This document shows positions 1 to 10,682 of a stretch of DNA of 29,783 nt, one piece after another. How positions within the stretch are numbered: the stretch's first letter is position 1; the number at the start of each line of letters is the position of its first letter. The DNA is from Peribolospora baueri (lineage: Eukaryota; Basidiomycota; Peribolosporomycetes; Peribolosporales; Peribolosporaceae): contig JAMDHS010000143.1 of assembly GCA_029717555.1 (NCBI GenBank), forward strand, positions 1 through 29,783. Direction: 5' to 3'. A program made the translations under genes and the position numbers. The notes under the pieces are model-generated. The model had not been told where the DNA came from. It did not search any database and saw nothing but the letters and a program-made list of their open reading frames with translations.

Positions 1-738
1 CACCCCACAAAAGCAAGGTCTCGACTTCGGTCGTGTCCCATGTTGGGCAGAGCTTTGAACTCAGAAAGGAGTCGGAAGGGCCCCGGCGGAGGATTGTTGC
101 CACCGCTGGACGTGCTGGTATGTGAGAAGCTGCCAACCCACCTAACCCCAACGCCGGCCAATTCTAGCGTGCTCGTAGGATCGATGAAATCGTCGCCAGA
201 ACGAGCCGCCTCCCCTAGCCTTTTTATAATTTGAATTTTAGTTTTTGTGGACGTTCTGGTGAGAGCCGTCGACTGCTATCGGCCAGGAACGGACGACTCG
301 GAACGTCAAGCAAGGCTCGAATCGGCCGTGTCTTCTGGTGGACCAGCTCGATTACATCCAAGCCGACCTGCACAGGTGCGGGCTCGTCTGACATGGCACG
401 GCCAGCAGGTATCGGGCGAACATGATAACTGAGGCAGACCCGGGCCACGCACGCGGAAACGACGGCACGACCTGAGGCACGTACGATACGGTAAAAGAGC
501 AGAAGTCGGGGCGAGCTCGGGGAAGCCAGGCCGTACTCAGAAACAAGGTCGGTCCGCCAAGGGCATCTGCAGTCACGGACAGGACTACCGCCTTCATGCA
601 GGTTGGTGCCTTGTCCAAGGCACTCTAGAGAGAGCGACGTCCAACTCGCGCTTAGCTTAAAAATACAACCAAACTCCTCCGCCTCCAAGGCTCTGCACGC
701 ACTGGACCGGACCCTGCCATTCCACGAAGCCGGTTATG
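1..738. other. Left-edge region, no gene supported
   Basis: This stretch lies downstream of the UTP15 stop codon. I recognise no protein in any frame. On the minus strand one frame stays open from about position 235 to the window edge. It includes an ATG at 41-39 and sits just downstream of a TATA-like motif (TATAAAAAGG, minus strand, about 231-222). That could be the 5' end of another minus-strand gene running off the window, but only about 13 codons follow the ATG, so the idea cannot be tested here. The other open frames in the region have no family features. Confidence 0.4.
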
Positions 739-2865
739 TCATCCCAAAGCGGACCTAGCAAAGACCATGTCCAGCGCACCGCGGACCTGCATGAGCTCCC
801 TCTGGAAGCGCACTTCGTCTTCCACCTTTTGTCCCAGGCGGCCGAAGAGGTCATCGATCAGCGGCGACTCGCCGAGAACTGGCGCGTAGAGGTCTGCCAT
901 GGCACGGGGGACGAAGGTCGAGTTGGAGAGGGGAAGTATTGAGCATGAGGCGCCTCATGGAAGCGACCGAAAGTCTAGCTTGACCAAAGCGAACAGCTCT
1001 TTGATCGAACGGCCCGGGCCACAATCAACTCACCAATGATCATGGCTGCAACATCACAGACCGTCTCAGCGTATTTGGGATTTGTGGCATGTCGAACGAG
1101 GAAGCGAAGAACGGGCTCGAGCGTGACGTCGTCGCGGGAGGAAAGCGCCGGTCGGAGTCCGTCGCGGTGGACGAGCTCGAGGAGGAGGGAGAAGGTCGTG
1201 TTGGCCGGAACGCCCTGAGAGTGCGCGTCGGACGCGTGAAGAGATGGGTGGGAAGGAGAGGAGGCAAGATCGTCAGCAAAAGTTATCAGGCTGTGTTTAA
1301 ACGTTCCGAACAGGGCGGCTTGTCACCTTTCGCAACGCAGCGTCCAAGGCGTTTCCATATTGGAACTGCTTCAGCATCCGATCGTATTCCTTCAGCTTCC
1401 TCCGCCTCGTCGCCTCGACCTTGTAGTCTTCCGGTGCAGCCGTGCCCGTCTTCTGACCCCTCCCCGTCTTCTTCCCAGCTCTCTTCCCCGCCGCATTGGC
1501 ACCCGTCGCCAAGTCGTTCCCAAGCATGTCCAGGCCCGCACCGCCATCGGCGCGGAGGAAGTACTCATAAGCGCCGCCGGCGAGAATGTCGGAGGCCTTG
1601 CGCTTGCGTTCCGCTTCGGCACTCTTGAGCTCCCTTCTCCGGATGGAGAGAGAGCCATCGGACATTCCGGCGACGATATGGGTGTCGTCTGGAGAGACGG
1701 CGAGGCAGAGCACAGGGGAGGGGTAGCGCATGGTGTGCACGACACGGTAATCGGCCACGTCGTACACCTTGACGAGCTGGTCTAATCCACCCGTGAGTAG
1801 CCTCGACGCGGACCCGTCGAGGGCTAGCGAGGTGATCGTTTTCTGATGGTTGCTCAAAGCCCGGATGCACCTCCCGCCGGATATCATGTCCCACACTCGG
1901 AGCACAGGGCCTCCGGCGGAAAGAGCGACTGTGGAGCCTCCGGAGGGAAAAACGAGGACGCTCTCGACGGGCGCGCCATGGAGCATGGTCATGGCCGCCC
2001 TCGTCCGGTCGCCGGTGCGCGCGTCCCAGAGCCGAACGGTCTGGTCGTACGAGCCGGTGAGGAGGAGAGACGGGTTGTCGGGAGAGACTACGCCCGTGCG
2101 AACGTAATCGGTGTGGCCCTCGAAGACGGCCACCTCGGTCTGGGCGGGCATGTCCCACAGTCGCACCGTTTTGTCGTCACCGGTGGAAAGGATTTTTGTA
2201 TTGTCTGGAGAAAACTTGGTGACATGGACGGGCCTAAAAGAAAGGGGTGTACGAACGGCGAGCGGAAAAAAATGGTGACGAATGTCAGCATAGGCTCGCT
2301 CCTTCCCATGACCACGCCCAGGAAGAACGGGTCAAGAAGATTCAATCCGGATGAGGCCCGAAGCTCACAACTGATGCCCCTTCAAAGTCCTCAAAACAGC
2401 CCGGCTGTTCATATCGAACACCTGGATGAGCCCCCCATCATCGCCGGCGACGACCAGACGTCCGTCGGCGCGAATGTGACCGGAGCGAGCAACGTCCTTA
2501 AACCGGGCAAACGTCTTGACCACCCTGTTCGTCTTCTGGCCGTACACCTGCACGCGCACACCGGCCGTCACCGCAAACTTGCGTCCCCCGGCGACCGACT
2601 TTGCCTGGCTCGTGCCGAGCGCGTTCGAAGATGGGTTCGCATTGGTGCCGACGCGAGCGCCGTCCCGATTCTGACCAGCGTCAGCGTCGGCATCGGAGGA
2701 GGAAAACGAAGGGGAAGGATCAGGCTGAAAGTGTACGGACGTGGGAGTGCCGAACTCTTTGACGAAGATGGGTTTGCGGAAGCGCCGCCAGTACTGCGAC
2801 TCCGGGTTGTGTGTCGAGGTGAGCGGGCGAGCGTGCCTCTTGAGCTGGACCGGCTCATAGTCCAT
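739..2865 (-). CDS. UTP15: UTP15, U3 snoRNP / SSU processome WD40 protein
   Basis: Nucleolar WD40 protein of the t-UTP (UtpA) part of the small-subunit processome, needed for pre-18S rRNA processing and rDNA transcription. Four exons: 2865-2369, 2233-1327, 1214-1034 and 893-739, giving 579 residues, close to the family's usual length. The N-terminus (MDYEPVQLKRHARP, then QYWRRFRKPIFVKEF) is typical of Utp15. WD repeats run from about residue 30 to 370, with clear GH...WD units such as KTVRLWDMPAQ and QTVRLWDARTG. The Utp15 C-terminal helical domain spans about 445-579 (ANTTFSLLLELVHRDGLRPAL, then LYAPVLGESPLIDDLFGRLG). The first intron has two usable donors 3 nt apart; I prefer GTGAGC at 2368, which gives GHQLPVHV. 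The only ambiguity is that extra Leu. The start fits the family and needs no upstream exon. Confidence 0.95.
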
Positions 2866-3367
2866 AGCTGCACGGAGGACGGCCCCGTTAGGAGACTAGA
2901 CGATGGCGGCTGAGCGAATGGGAGAGGCGCGAGAGGCGGAGGAGAGCGAGTGTGAGTGAGCGTAATAAAAAGTCGAGGTCGGCCACCTTCGACCGTTCGG
3001 GCACCGGCCAAAATTTCCAACGCCGCAGCCCTTTCCACGTGGCCGATCGTCCGTCCTCGAGCTGCTGCGGTGGAGAGCACAACGGGGCCATGCAAACGTC
3101 GACCAGATCTCATCACTTCGAGGAAGGAGTGCAATGGGCCTCGCACTCCTCCCTATCCATGAAAAGGACATACAGGCCCATGGGGATGGGCGCGTCTGAC
3201 GCCACGCTGCCACACTGGTCGATCGAGCGTGCTCACACAAGAATGCTCCGCACAATACTTTCGTTCTTCGTTCACAACGCGCAGGCTGTTTATCAGAGCC
3301 GTCCAGCGGCTTATCTATACGAACATCTCCACATTCATATGTTCTCGCTCGCTCCTGCCTTCTGCCC
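2866..3367. promoter_or_regulatory. UTP15 upstream region and GH2 3' flank
   Basis: This 502-bp gap holds the UTP15 promoter and the 3' end of the GH2 transcript; both genes are on the minus strand. No coding frame in it is convincing. Two short motifs stand out upstream of the UTP15 start: a CACGTG palindrome at 3036-3041 and an AAAATTT core at 3010-3016. The first is a bHLH (Cbf1-like) site in fungi. The second resembles the core of the yeast RRPE element found at ribosome-biogenesis genes. Their function here is inference from sequence alone. Confidence 0.4.
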
Positions 3368-5860
3368 TCACATCAGAATGAGCGCAGGGCCCATCGCCTC
3401 GGCCCTCCGGCTCGTAACCCTCCTCACCACTTCCGGATTCAGCTTGTGCCTTCTGTCGAACGTCAGCAGCCCGTTCACCTCCGTCTCGATGTCCGAAAGT
3501 TGCGTCCAGCAGAAGCCTTGCACCAGACCCGAGTCCATCACGGCGTTAATCATGGACGTGTAGCGATCGAGGAACTCTTTCGTATCTCCGGCCGTCTCGT
3601 AGCCCCAGCCTTTTTGGGCGTTCGTGCTCAAGGCCAGACCTGATACGAACGGTGGACGCATGTGAGTCAGGATCGAAGCTTCGCGGAACCAAGAAACTTA
3701 CCGCCGAATTCGGTGAGAAGGATGGGCTGCCCGTTATATCGACTACCAGGCGCAAAGATAGGGCGGCCGCACTGCTTTCCGGACAAAATTTGGTCCAGTG
3801 ACTTGTACGTGGCTGCTAGGGCGGGGGCACCTCTATAGTCATGCACCGTAACCAAGTCGCTTTCGACGTGCTCCCACCCGTCGTTGTCCGTGACTGGCCG
3901 CGTGGCATCGAGGGATTTGGTCAAGCTGGATGGAGACGCAGGCGATGGGCTAACGCTGAGCCGCCCATCCGCAGAACGGAATGCCTGCACGGGAAGGTAG
4001 TCCTCGAGGACGTCAATGACGAGCCACTTACTGGTAAAGCGACGCTAGATGCGACCGTTGCTGCTCGTCCTGAAGCAGGTTCGGCACGCCCCAGCTCTCA
4101 TTGATAGGCGTCCAGGCCCCGATGCACGGATGACTCCGGTCCCTCTTAATCACCTGGAGCCATTCCGACGTAAACTGTCGGAAGCAACACGATTGGAGCA
4201 ACATATTCGCTTACGTTGAGGAAAGAAACTTTTGCACAAAAAGCGAGAGAGCTGGATGACGCGACGATGGTCACTCACGCGTTCCACGTACTGTTGCGAA
4301 TACTCGTAGGCGTTGGCCATTTCACCCCATACGAGGAAACCTGAAGAGCCAGGACACAGACGCCAGGCTGCGTCAGCCGTGCGGCACAGTGAGGATGGTA
4401 AAGCATGGTCACAGGTCATTTGCCCACCTAGCTTGTCGCACCAGTACAGCCAACGGGGATCCTCGACCTGCTCAGCCATATCAAGACAATCGAGACATGA
4501 GCGAACGTAAAAAGTGGAGAGAAAAACGGTGCAAGAATACGAATTGACCAAACTGACTTTCTGATGCTTCCTCGCTCCATTAAAGCCGAGTTCTTTCATC
4601 ATCTCCACGTCCTTCTTGAAGTCTTCGTCCTTGGGCGCCGTCATGAGACCCCCAGGCCAATAACCCTGGTCCAAGACGAGGCGCTGGAAGTAAGGCCGGT
4701 TGTTGAGGAGAAATTTGCCGCCTTCAATTGACACTTTGCGCATGCCCGCGTAGGTGGTCACCTCGTCGATGACTCGCTTGGTACCCGCGTCGAGCAAGCG
4801 GAGCTTGACGTCGTACAGGGTGGGATGTTCTGGGCTCCAAAGTGCCATGCCTGCCCAGGCGTCCCGGTTCACCTCCGGAGGCAAGGAGTGAGGAGTGTAG
4901 AGTGAGTCACGATGCTCTTCGGGAGGAGGCGCGCCAGGAGAAAGGACCGAGACGGAGAGAAGGGCGCTCGACATGACAGATCGGATGGTCGTGCTGGCGA
5001 CGTGGTTGCCATGGAGGGACACGTCTGCCTCGACCAGCGTATCACGGTACTCGCCGAGAATGCCGACATCGATCTGCAGGGCGCCGGCGTCGATGTCCGG
5101 ACGGAGCAAGATTGCGTCCAGGTCGAGGGCTTGGCGGGCGGGGACGGGCTCCAGCCAAACCGGCTGCCAGATGCCCGTGGTGGCCGTGTAGAAGATGCTC
5201 TCTGACTTGTCCCTCCAGTATTGCTTTCCTCTCGGAAGGGTCAGGTCAGCGGGTTTGTCCTCCACACGAACGATTACGACGTGCTCCTGGGCGTCGTTGT
5301 TTAGCGAGTGGGTGATATCTGCGTGGAAAGGCGTATGTCCTCCCCGGTGCTCAGCGACTCTTTCCCCATTGACCCAGACGACGGCCTCGTAATCGACCGC
5401 TCCAAAATGCAGCAAGACCGCGTCCTGCTCCTTCCGGTCGGCTTTGCGCGGATCGACGAACGTTCGCGCATACCAGACGACGCCGTGCGGGGAGCGGTCG
5501 CCGATCCCGGAGAGGGTGGACTGGTACGCGAAAGGCACGACTATGGTCCCGCCAAAGGGAGAGCCAGTCGCGCCGGTCAGCGCCGTAGCCGGCGTCCGCT
5601 GCCAACCGGCAACGAGACCTTTATCTTGGTCATCGAACGCGAAGTGCCCTGTTGGTCGGGCGAGAAAGGGAAAGAGAATGACTCGGCTTCCTATGCACAC
5701 AGAACTCGAACGACGCGGGACGCTGCGAGAGCGCGGATCCTAATCGACCCGAAGACGACGAGGTACATCTGTTGTCGGGCTCACATGTGCCGTTCAAACT
5801 GGCCCACTCCTTGCGCTGGAGGTGAGGTCTAGGATAATCGGCGCGAGGGATGTCGAGCAT
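3368..5860 (-). CDS. Glycoside hydrolase family 2 protein, cytosolic
   Basis: A retaining exo-acting glycosidase of family GH2 (beta-galactosidase/beta-glucuronidase clan); the substrate cannot be told from sequence. Seven exons: 5860-5785, 5648-4558, 4467-4428, 4340-4279, 4174-4032, 3925-3702 and 3639-3368, giving 635 residues. The N-terminal jelly-roll sugar-binding domain covers about 20-185 (FGAVDYEAVVWVNG, HTPFHADIT), an immunoglobulin-like domain about 190-335, and the TIM barrel the rest. The barrel opens with NNRPYFQRLVLDQGYWPGG and GFNGARKHQKVEDPRWLYW. The acid/base Glu is E449 in WTPINESWG and the nucleophile is E543 in ILLTEFGG; both are present, so the enzyme looks intact. There is no signal peptide, so action on imported or intracellular sugars is likely. 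The start at 5860 precedes the family's opening motif (YPRPHLQRKEWASLNG) and leaves 333 bp to divergent MIX23. Confidence 0.93.
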
Positions 5861-6193
5861 GGAGGGCGATAACGGTGCTGGCGGTGGTGGTCAAGAGCTC
5901 ACCAAGCGCGCCCTTCCATGGCGCACACCGTTTCTAGTTGGCGTCCGAGCTTGAAGAACGCCGATTGGAGGGATAGTTTGGATGGATTCACAAACGCTTG
6001 TAAAGCAAAGGCAAATACAAATACGAGTGTGGTCCGATGTTTGCTGCGGCATTTCCGATCACTCGCGGTCGTCCACGTGAAATTGTCGAGCACGCTTCCA
6101 GCTCGCCGCCCTTTCACTCCACTCCTGGGTCCCCAGCTCCTCAGTTCTCAACGCACTTGCGTCCTCTGAACTACACGACGGAAAGAGGCGGAT
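5861..6193. promoter_or_regulatory. Divergent promoter, GH2 / MIX23
   Basis: A 333-bp gap between two start codons facing away from each other. It must carry both promoters and both 5' leaders. I see no clear TATA box or repeat, and no open frame with family features. Confidence 0.6.
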
Positions 6194-7362
6194 ATGTCGG
6201 ACGCATCTCCTCAGAGGGGCCCGCTGCTGGGCACGAGCGCGCAGTATGTCCCCGCCACTCCGCCGTCAGGTGAGCGAGCGAAAAGCGGAAAATGAGAAAG
6301 AGAGAAGAAATGGAGAGAAGAGGAAGAGAACGGAGGCGACAGACAAGCGGGAGATGGCTCCTAATGATCCCCAGCGTTTACAGTTCTCTCACTCGTGCTT
6401 TGGTATGCTCCTTGCACCTTCATTTCACGCAGTCCTAGATCTTACCCCTTCCGTCTGCTTCAATCTGTCGCTCTTCAAAGGTGAGCCTCGTTCGAGGGCA
6501 ATAGCGCTCGTTGTCGCGTTGGAACGGAGCGCTCACGACCGCCAACGTCTCCGCCCCGCCTACCCTCACTCGACCTCCTTCCCTTCACGCAGATCTCATG
6601 CGCCAATACCGAGCGCTGGACGACTCCGTGACGATGCGTCTGAACCGCAACGCGGCCCGCTTCCGCGACCTCGACCGGCTCTCCCACGCGGCCGGCTCGC
6701 CTCCACCCACCGTCACCACCGCCTCGGCCTCAAGCTCTCGAGATCCATCCTTGCAAGCCGCGGCGGAGGCGTGCGCTTCCTTCTGGGAGGAGCTGGTGCG
6801 CGTGTGGGAGGGGAGGGAGAAGGTGGTAGAGTACTGCATCGACCAGGTCGACAAGAGCGTCGAGAAGAAGAAGGCCGAGATGAGAGGGGAGGCCGGGCTG
6901 GATGGTGACGTGGAGAGGAGGGATAGCTTGTACGGGGATGAGGTCCTGGTGAGCTTCGTTTCGCCCCAGCTGACCCTGCCCGCTCAACGGAACCAGCCGT
7001 GCCTTCTTCCTCTTCCTCCACTGAGGAGAAAACAGCGCTCATTGTCATTCTCTCTCGCTGGCGTCATCAGAGACAGCAATTGCACAACGAGCTTACCATC
7101 GAGCAGATCATCCGACAACGATCGCTAGACGGTAAGTGTGTTTTTATCCGGCGACGAAATCAAATGCGCCGTGCAAGGCCACGCCACGCCGCACCGACCC
7201 GTTCCCCGTCCGCCGAGATCCTTTGCTCCCTCTCACGCTCACCGTCAACCTCCGTCACGTCCACGTACGAACACAGCTTTCAAAGCGCGATGCAAGCGCT
7301 TCCAACCTGAGCTCAAGAACGAACAGGAGAGGGCATTTTGGGAGGGCAGGAGGACGCGATGA
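6194..7362 (+). CDS. MIX23: MIX23 / Cid2 family mitochondrial protein
   Basis: Homologue of Mix23, also called CCDC58 or caffeine-induced death protein 2, an intermembrane-space protein linked to mitochondrial protein import. Five exons: 6194-6269, 6433-6480, 6593-6948, 7071-7131 and 7277-7362, giving 208 residues. The 48-nt second exon encodes the conserved entry TPSVCFNLSLFK, which joins in phase to DLMRQYRALDDSVTMRLN. The middle helix pair follows (CASFWEELVRVWEGREKVVEYC), then the C-terminal block LTIEQIIRQRSLD...FKARCKRF. There are exactly four cysteines (34, 102, 123, 186), with C102 and C123 separated by 20 residues. That fits a helical-hairpin disulfide protein of the family. Residues 73-94 form a Ser/Pro-rich insert that makes it longer than the animal form (about 144 residues). 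Confidence 0.9.
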
Positions 7363-7593
7363 CGAGAGGGCGCGCGCCCTCGGATTATAAGGGAATGGAG
7401 TATCAGGCACATGAATGAATGGAAGAGCGCCGGGGCCGTCTTGTAAGAAACGAAGATGAGAGGGGCACGTGGGGTCCAGTACTGATTATTCGACCCCAAA
7501 GGAGGAAAAGAAGCTGTTTGAGAGCGGAGGCAGCTCTGCATCGAGTTCAAATTAAGAACTAGAGTGAGGTTGAGCAATGCCACGTTGAGCCAC

Positions 7594-9356
7594 CTAGTGG
7601 CTTCGATTTGTTCCCGCAGCCGCGGACGCTACTGGGGCCAGGAGCTGTAAAAAAAATAAAACAGAAGAGAGCGACCGGCGATGCTTCAATTCTCAGACCT
7701 CCTATCGTCGACGCTCAACGTCCATGGCAACGGTTCCCCTGCGCCGGTCCCACCCGTGCGCCCGCTCATTGCGTGCCTACTCACCTTCTTCGCCCAAACA
7801 TATGTCTTCTCCTTCATCATGAACAGGATGGCAGCGGTGAGCACGGACTGAAGGAGCTTGGATCCTACGCCGCGGTAGAGGCCTCGAAGACCCTCGGCTT
7901 GGAAGATGGAGGCGACGCCGTGAAAGGCGTTTTTATAGCTTCTGCCGACGGCTTGGCCGGATTGCATGCGGGCTGCCGTGGTTGCGATGCGAGGAAAGCG
8001 GAAAAGGGGTGGGGTCAGTTCGGTGGCGATTGAATGTCGTTAAAATCCCTCGAACGCGCGAACGGACGTACACTTGACAACAATATGTGGGTACGTCGCC
8101 GACGTGGCCACTGTGAGTCGAGGCAGGTCAACGAGGGGGCAGATGGTGAATGCGAAACGTGGAATGAATCTCGTCAGGCAATGATATACGAATGGCACGA
8201 ATAGAAACACTTCTCCCTGGCCCTATGACAAGACCTGGATGCTACTCGAGCACCCAACTCACCCAACTTGCTGATAGCGCCGAGCATGAAGAAATCAAGA
8301 TCAGATAACAAGGGCACGCCGGCGGGAACCTTGCCTTGGAGCTTGCTGAGCCGTCGGGCGAGGAGCCGATTCTTGAGTTGCTCGAATACAGTGTACTGGC
8401 GAGGAAAGGGAAAAATGGAAAAAGGATAAGAAAAAGAAAAAGAAAAAGAGGGGAACGATAAGGAGGGAGCAAGGCGGCAGAAAGCACGCTTGGGATTGGG
8501 ATTCGAATGGAAAGGAATGGAGGCTCACCTGCAAGATCGGGTTCACGACCAATACGAGTGCCGGCCCAAGCCCTCTCCAAAACGCGCCAGGCCCGTCGGT
8601 CTTGAGGATGTGCGCGATCGTCTCGAAAAAGCCAAGTTTCTTCACCTGGCCCTTTTGCTTCTGCGTCTGCACACCGTTCGCATCCTTCGTCGTCGTTGGG
8701 AGCTGCTTGGGGGAGTGGGGGTGGACGCGGACAGTCTGGCGCGTGTTGATGACCCAAATGGGGTTCGAGATGACCGTAGTGGCCGTTCCCGCCACGAGAC
8801 CGGCGAGGATGCTCTCGAGCGTCGTCAGCGTCATGCCGGCTAGGGGGGTGCGCTTGGACTTGGCCTTGAGAATAATGTCGCGGGATTGCTCGTAGAAGAG
8901 GTAGTAGACGCTGGGGAGGCGCGGGAGGAGGGAAACCTCGTAAGTCTCCGCCGTCTCGTCGCTCACCCAGGGTACCATCAAGGCGATTGATAACGCCTCT
9001 CTTTGATGGAGACGTCCTCCCACACTCACCCATTCGTGACGGCGATGCCGACCAAGCTGGAGTTCAAGCCTGCGTAAAGCCCGGTGAGGCCCTCCTTCTT
9101 AACGATCTTGAGCACCGCCTCGCGTAGGCTCTCCTCCGGGTGCTTGCTCGTCTCCACCTGCGCTCGGGTGGAGATGGCAATGAGAGGGTAGGTGAGGGCC
9201 ATGCTGCGGAGCGGGACACGAGAGAACGGCAAGAGGATTCGACGATGAACAAGAAGTCGCCAGGACGTCATCGTCAAAGAGCGACGTCCATCTCACTCAC
9301 GAAATGACGCCACCGGCGGCGCCCGAAGCGGCGTGAATGAGCGAATCGGAAGACAT
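7594..9356 (-). CDS. ANT1: Peroxisomal adenine-nucleotide carrier (PMP47/Ant1 type)
   Basis: A mitochondrial-carrier-family protein of the peroxisomal PMP47/PMP34/Ant1 branch. These exchange ATP for AMP across the peroxisomal membrane to feed fatty-acid activation. Seven exons: 9356-9301, 9203-9030, 8910-8529, 8395-8263, 8110-8072, 7972-7785 and 7644-7594, giving 340 residues. The start MSSDSLIHAASGAAGG is the branch's standard N-terminus. The three repeat signatures are YPLIAISTRAQ (24-34), NPIWVINTRQ (126-135) and YPHIVVKSRMQ (255-265); the first lacks the acidic residue, as is usual for this branch. Repeat ends such as GLTGLYAGLNSSL and GLRGLYRGVGSKLLQS are clear. A Lys/Gln-rich matrix-side loop lies at about 136-170. 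The last exon (KLLAPVASAAAG, ending at a TAG) rests on a strong TTTTTTTTACAG acceptor but is the least certain part. Confidence 0.92.
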
Positions 9357-9368
9357 CGTCGACTTGGT

Positions 9369-9779
9369 CTGGCAAATATGAAGGAGGGAATGCGTTGTCC
9401 AAGCTGAAAGTGCCGCGTCGGAAGCTGTACGGGAGACTGGGAACAAGGAAAGCGGGAGGTGAAGGCGAAAAGGGGAGCGAGGGAAGCGTGGTGAGGCGCG
9501 TGTGCGTGCTCGCATCGTCATTGAACGACGGCACACCCTCAACCGCCAGCACTCCCACCCATAGCGCATTGCCGTCACAGTGCTGGACAGACTACGACCC
9601 CTTCCGCATCGTAAAACGCCCTACGATACGACCGCGCCCCACCCTCGCGGGCTTAAGCCGAGCAAGCAAGTGAGCGAGTGTACCGAGTCCGCTCCTACGC
9701 GAGCAACTAGGTCACGTTCTCACCCTCTCCGCGCCGTTCCGCTGGCCGAGCGTACACAGAACTCCAGAGTTCCACTCAC
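9369..9779 (-). other. ANT1: Predicted 5' leader intron of ANT1 (411 nt)
   Basis: On the minus strand a near-perfect donor, CTCAAG followed by GTGAGT, begins at 9779. A good acceptor, TATTTGCCAG, ends at 9369, leaving 12 leader bases (9368-9357) before the ANT1 ATG. No ATG precedes the donor in the nearby leader exon, so the intron would be non-coding. This is a sequence-based prediction without transcript support. Confidence 0.5.
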
Positions 9780-9810
9780 CTTGAGAGATCGGCCGACTGA
9801 CGCGAGGCGG

Positions 9811-9835
9811 GGCGAGGCGAGGCGAGGCGAGGCGA
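9811..9835. repeat. GGCGA pentanucleotide tandem repeat
   Basis: Five perfect copies of GGCGA, with imperfect copies on both sides (about 9803-9838). A short GGAT-rich repeat follows at about 9842-9860. On the ANT1 strand it reads CGCCT and lies just upstream of the predicted leader donor, so it would fall in the 5' leader or core promoter. Confidence 0.85.
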
Positions 9836-10682
9836 GCGAACGGATGGATGGATGATGGATGCCGGAGAAACGGAGCGGCGTGCGGGAGGGTAGAACAAAT
9901 TCGACCTGCCGGGGGTAGGACTTAGCCGGTACGAGCGAGCCCGCGGGTATGCAGTGAAGTGAGGAGAAAGAGAGAGAAGGCGACGTCAAAAACGCAGCTG
10001 GCTCACTTTAAAGGCGTAAGTATATATCGACGTGCCCGTCCGTGATGGTCGTTGGTCGTGCGGGGGAGAGCGGATGGTGTTCGCGGAAGCGGAAGCGACC
10101 GGCCATTCGGAGCTCGTTCGGCATTCAGCGCCGCCGGTAGGCGGTCGATCGCTTTCACATTCACATGGCTGGCTCTCTCATTGCCAGCCGACCGAAAGCG
10201 AAAAAGAGAAATGACCGTGGTATAGCCAGCTACCGACGTCGGGCGGAGGAGGGAAACCCGAGTATGGATACTATACCGTATGATACAGGCGAGCTAGTGG
10301 GAGGAGGGCGGCCGGCTGCGCTTCCCTCTTCCTTTGACCCAGCGAGCGAGCCCCCTTCTCTCTGGAAGGGAGCGCACGGAGATAAGGATGGAAGGGTTGG
10401 TGAGACAGGAATGGGAACGGGGAATGATGGGGAGAACGGCGAAATGATGGAGGGTAACTATGAACAGGGAATTGATGGTACCCTGGAGAGCGTACAACCG
10501 ACAGCGCTCCGGCTCAAAGGCGGGGAGGACAGGCGGTACTACAACAGAACAGGAAGGCCAGGGAAAGGAAGGCGCGATTGGACGAGACGGGTGCGATGGA
10601 CGGTCGGAAGGTGCTCTTGCAGAGGATCGAGGTCAGCTCTGCGAAAGAAAGACGTCCACGCACCCACGCATACATCTCCAAA

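Larger units (their letters stand above)
9357..10682. other. Intergenic: ANT1 promoter and leader, KCH1 3' flank
   Basis: A 1326-bp gap between two minus-strand genes with no coding sequence I can support. The left part holds a probable leader intron and leader exon of ANT1 with short tandem repeats. A TATATAT run at 10021-10027 is a possible TATA element about 240 bp upstream of the predicted leader donor. The longer open frames on the plus strand (for example 10165-10764) are low-complexity and run antisense into the KCH1 coding end. Confidence 0.6.

Noticed and set aside
1846-2913. A 355-codon plus-strand frame over UTP15
   Set aside because: It lies antisense to the WD40 exons and crosses the UTP15 intron; no recognisable protein.
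6270-6592. A single 323-nt intron in MIX23
   Set aside because: A 48-nt exon inside it (6433-6480) has good splice sites, keeps phase and codes the conserved CFNLSLFK motif.
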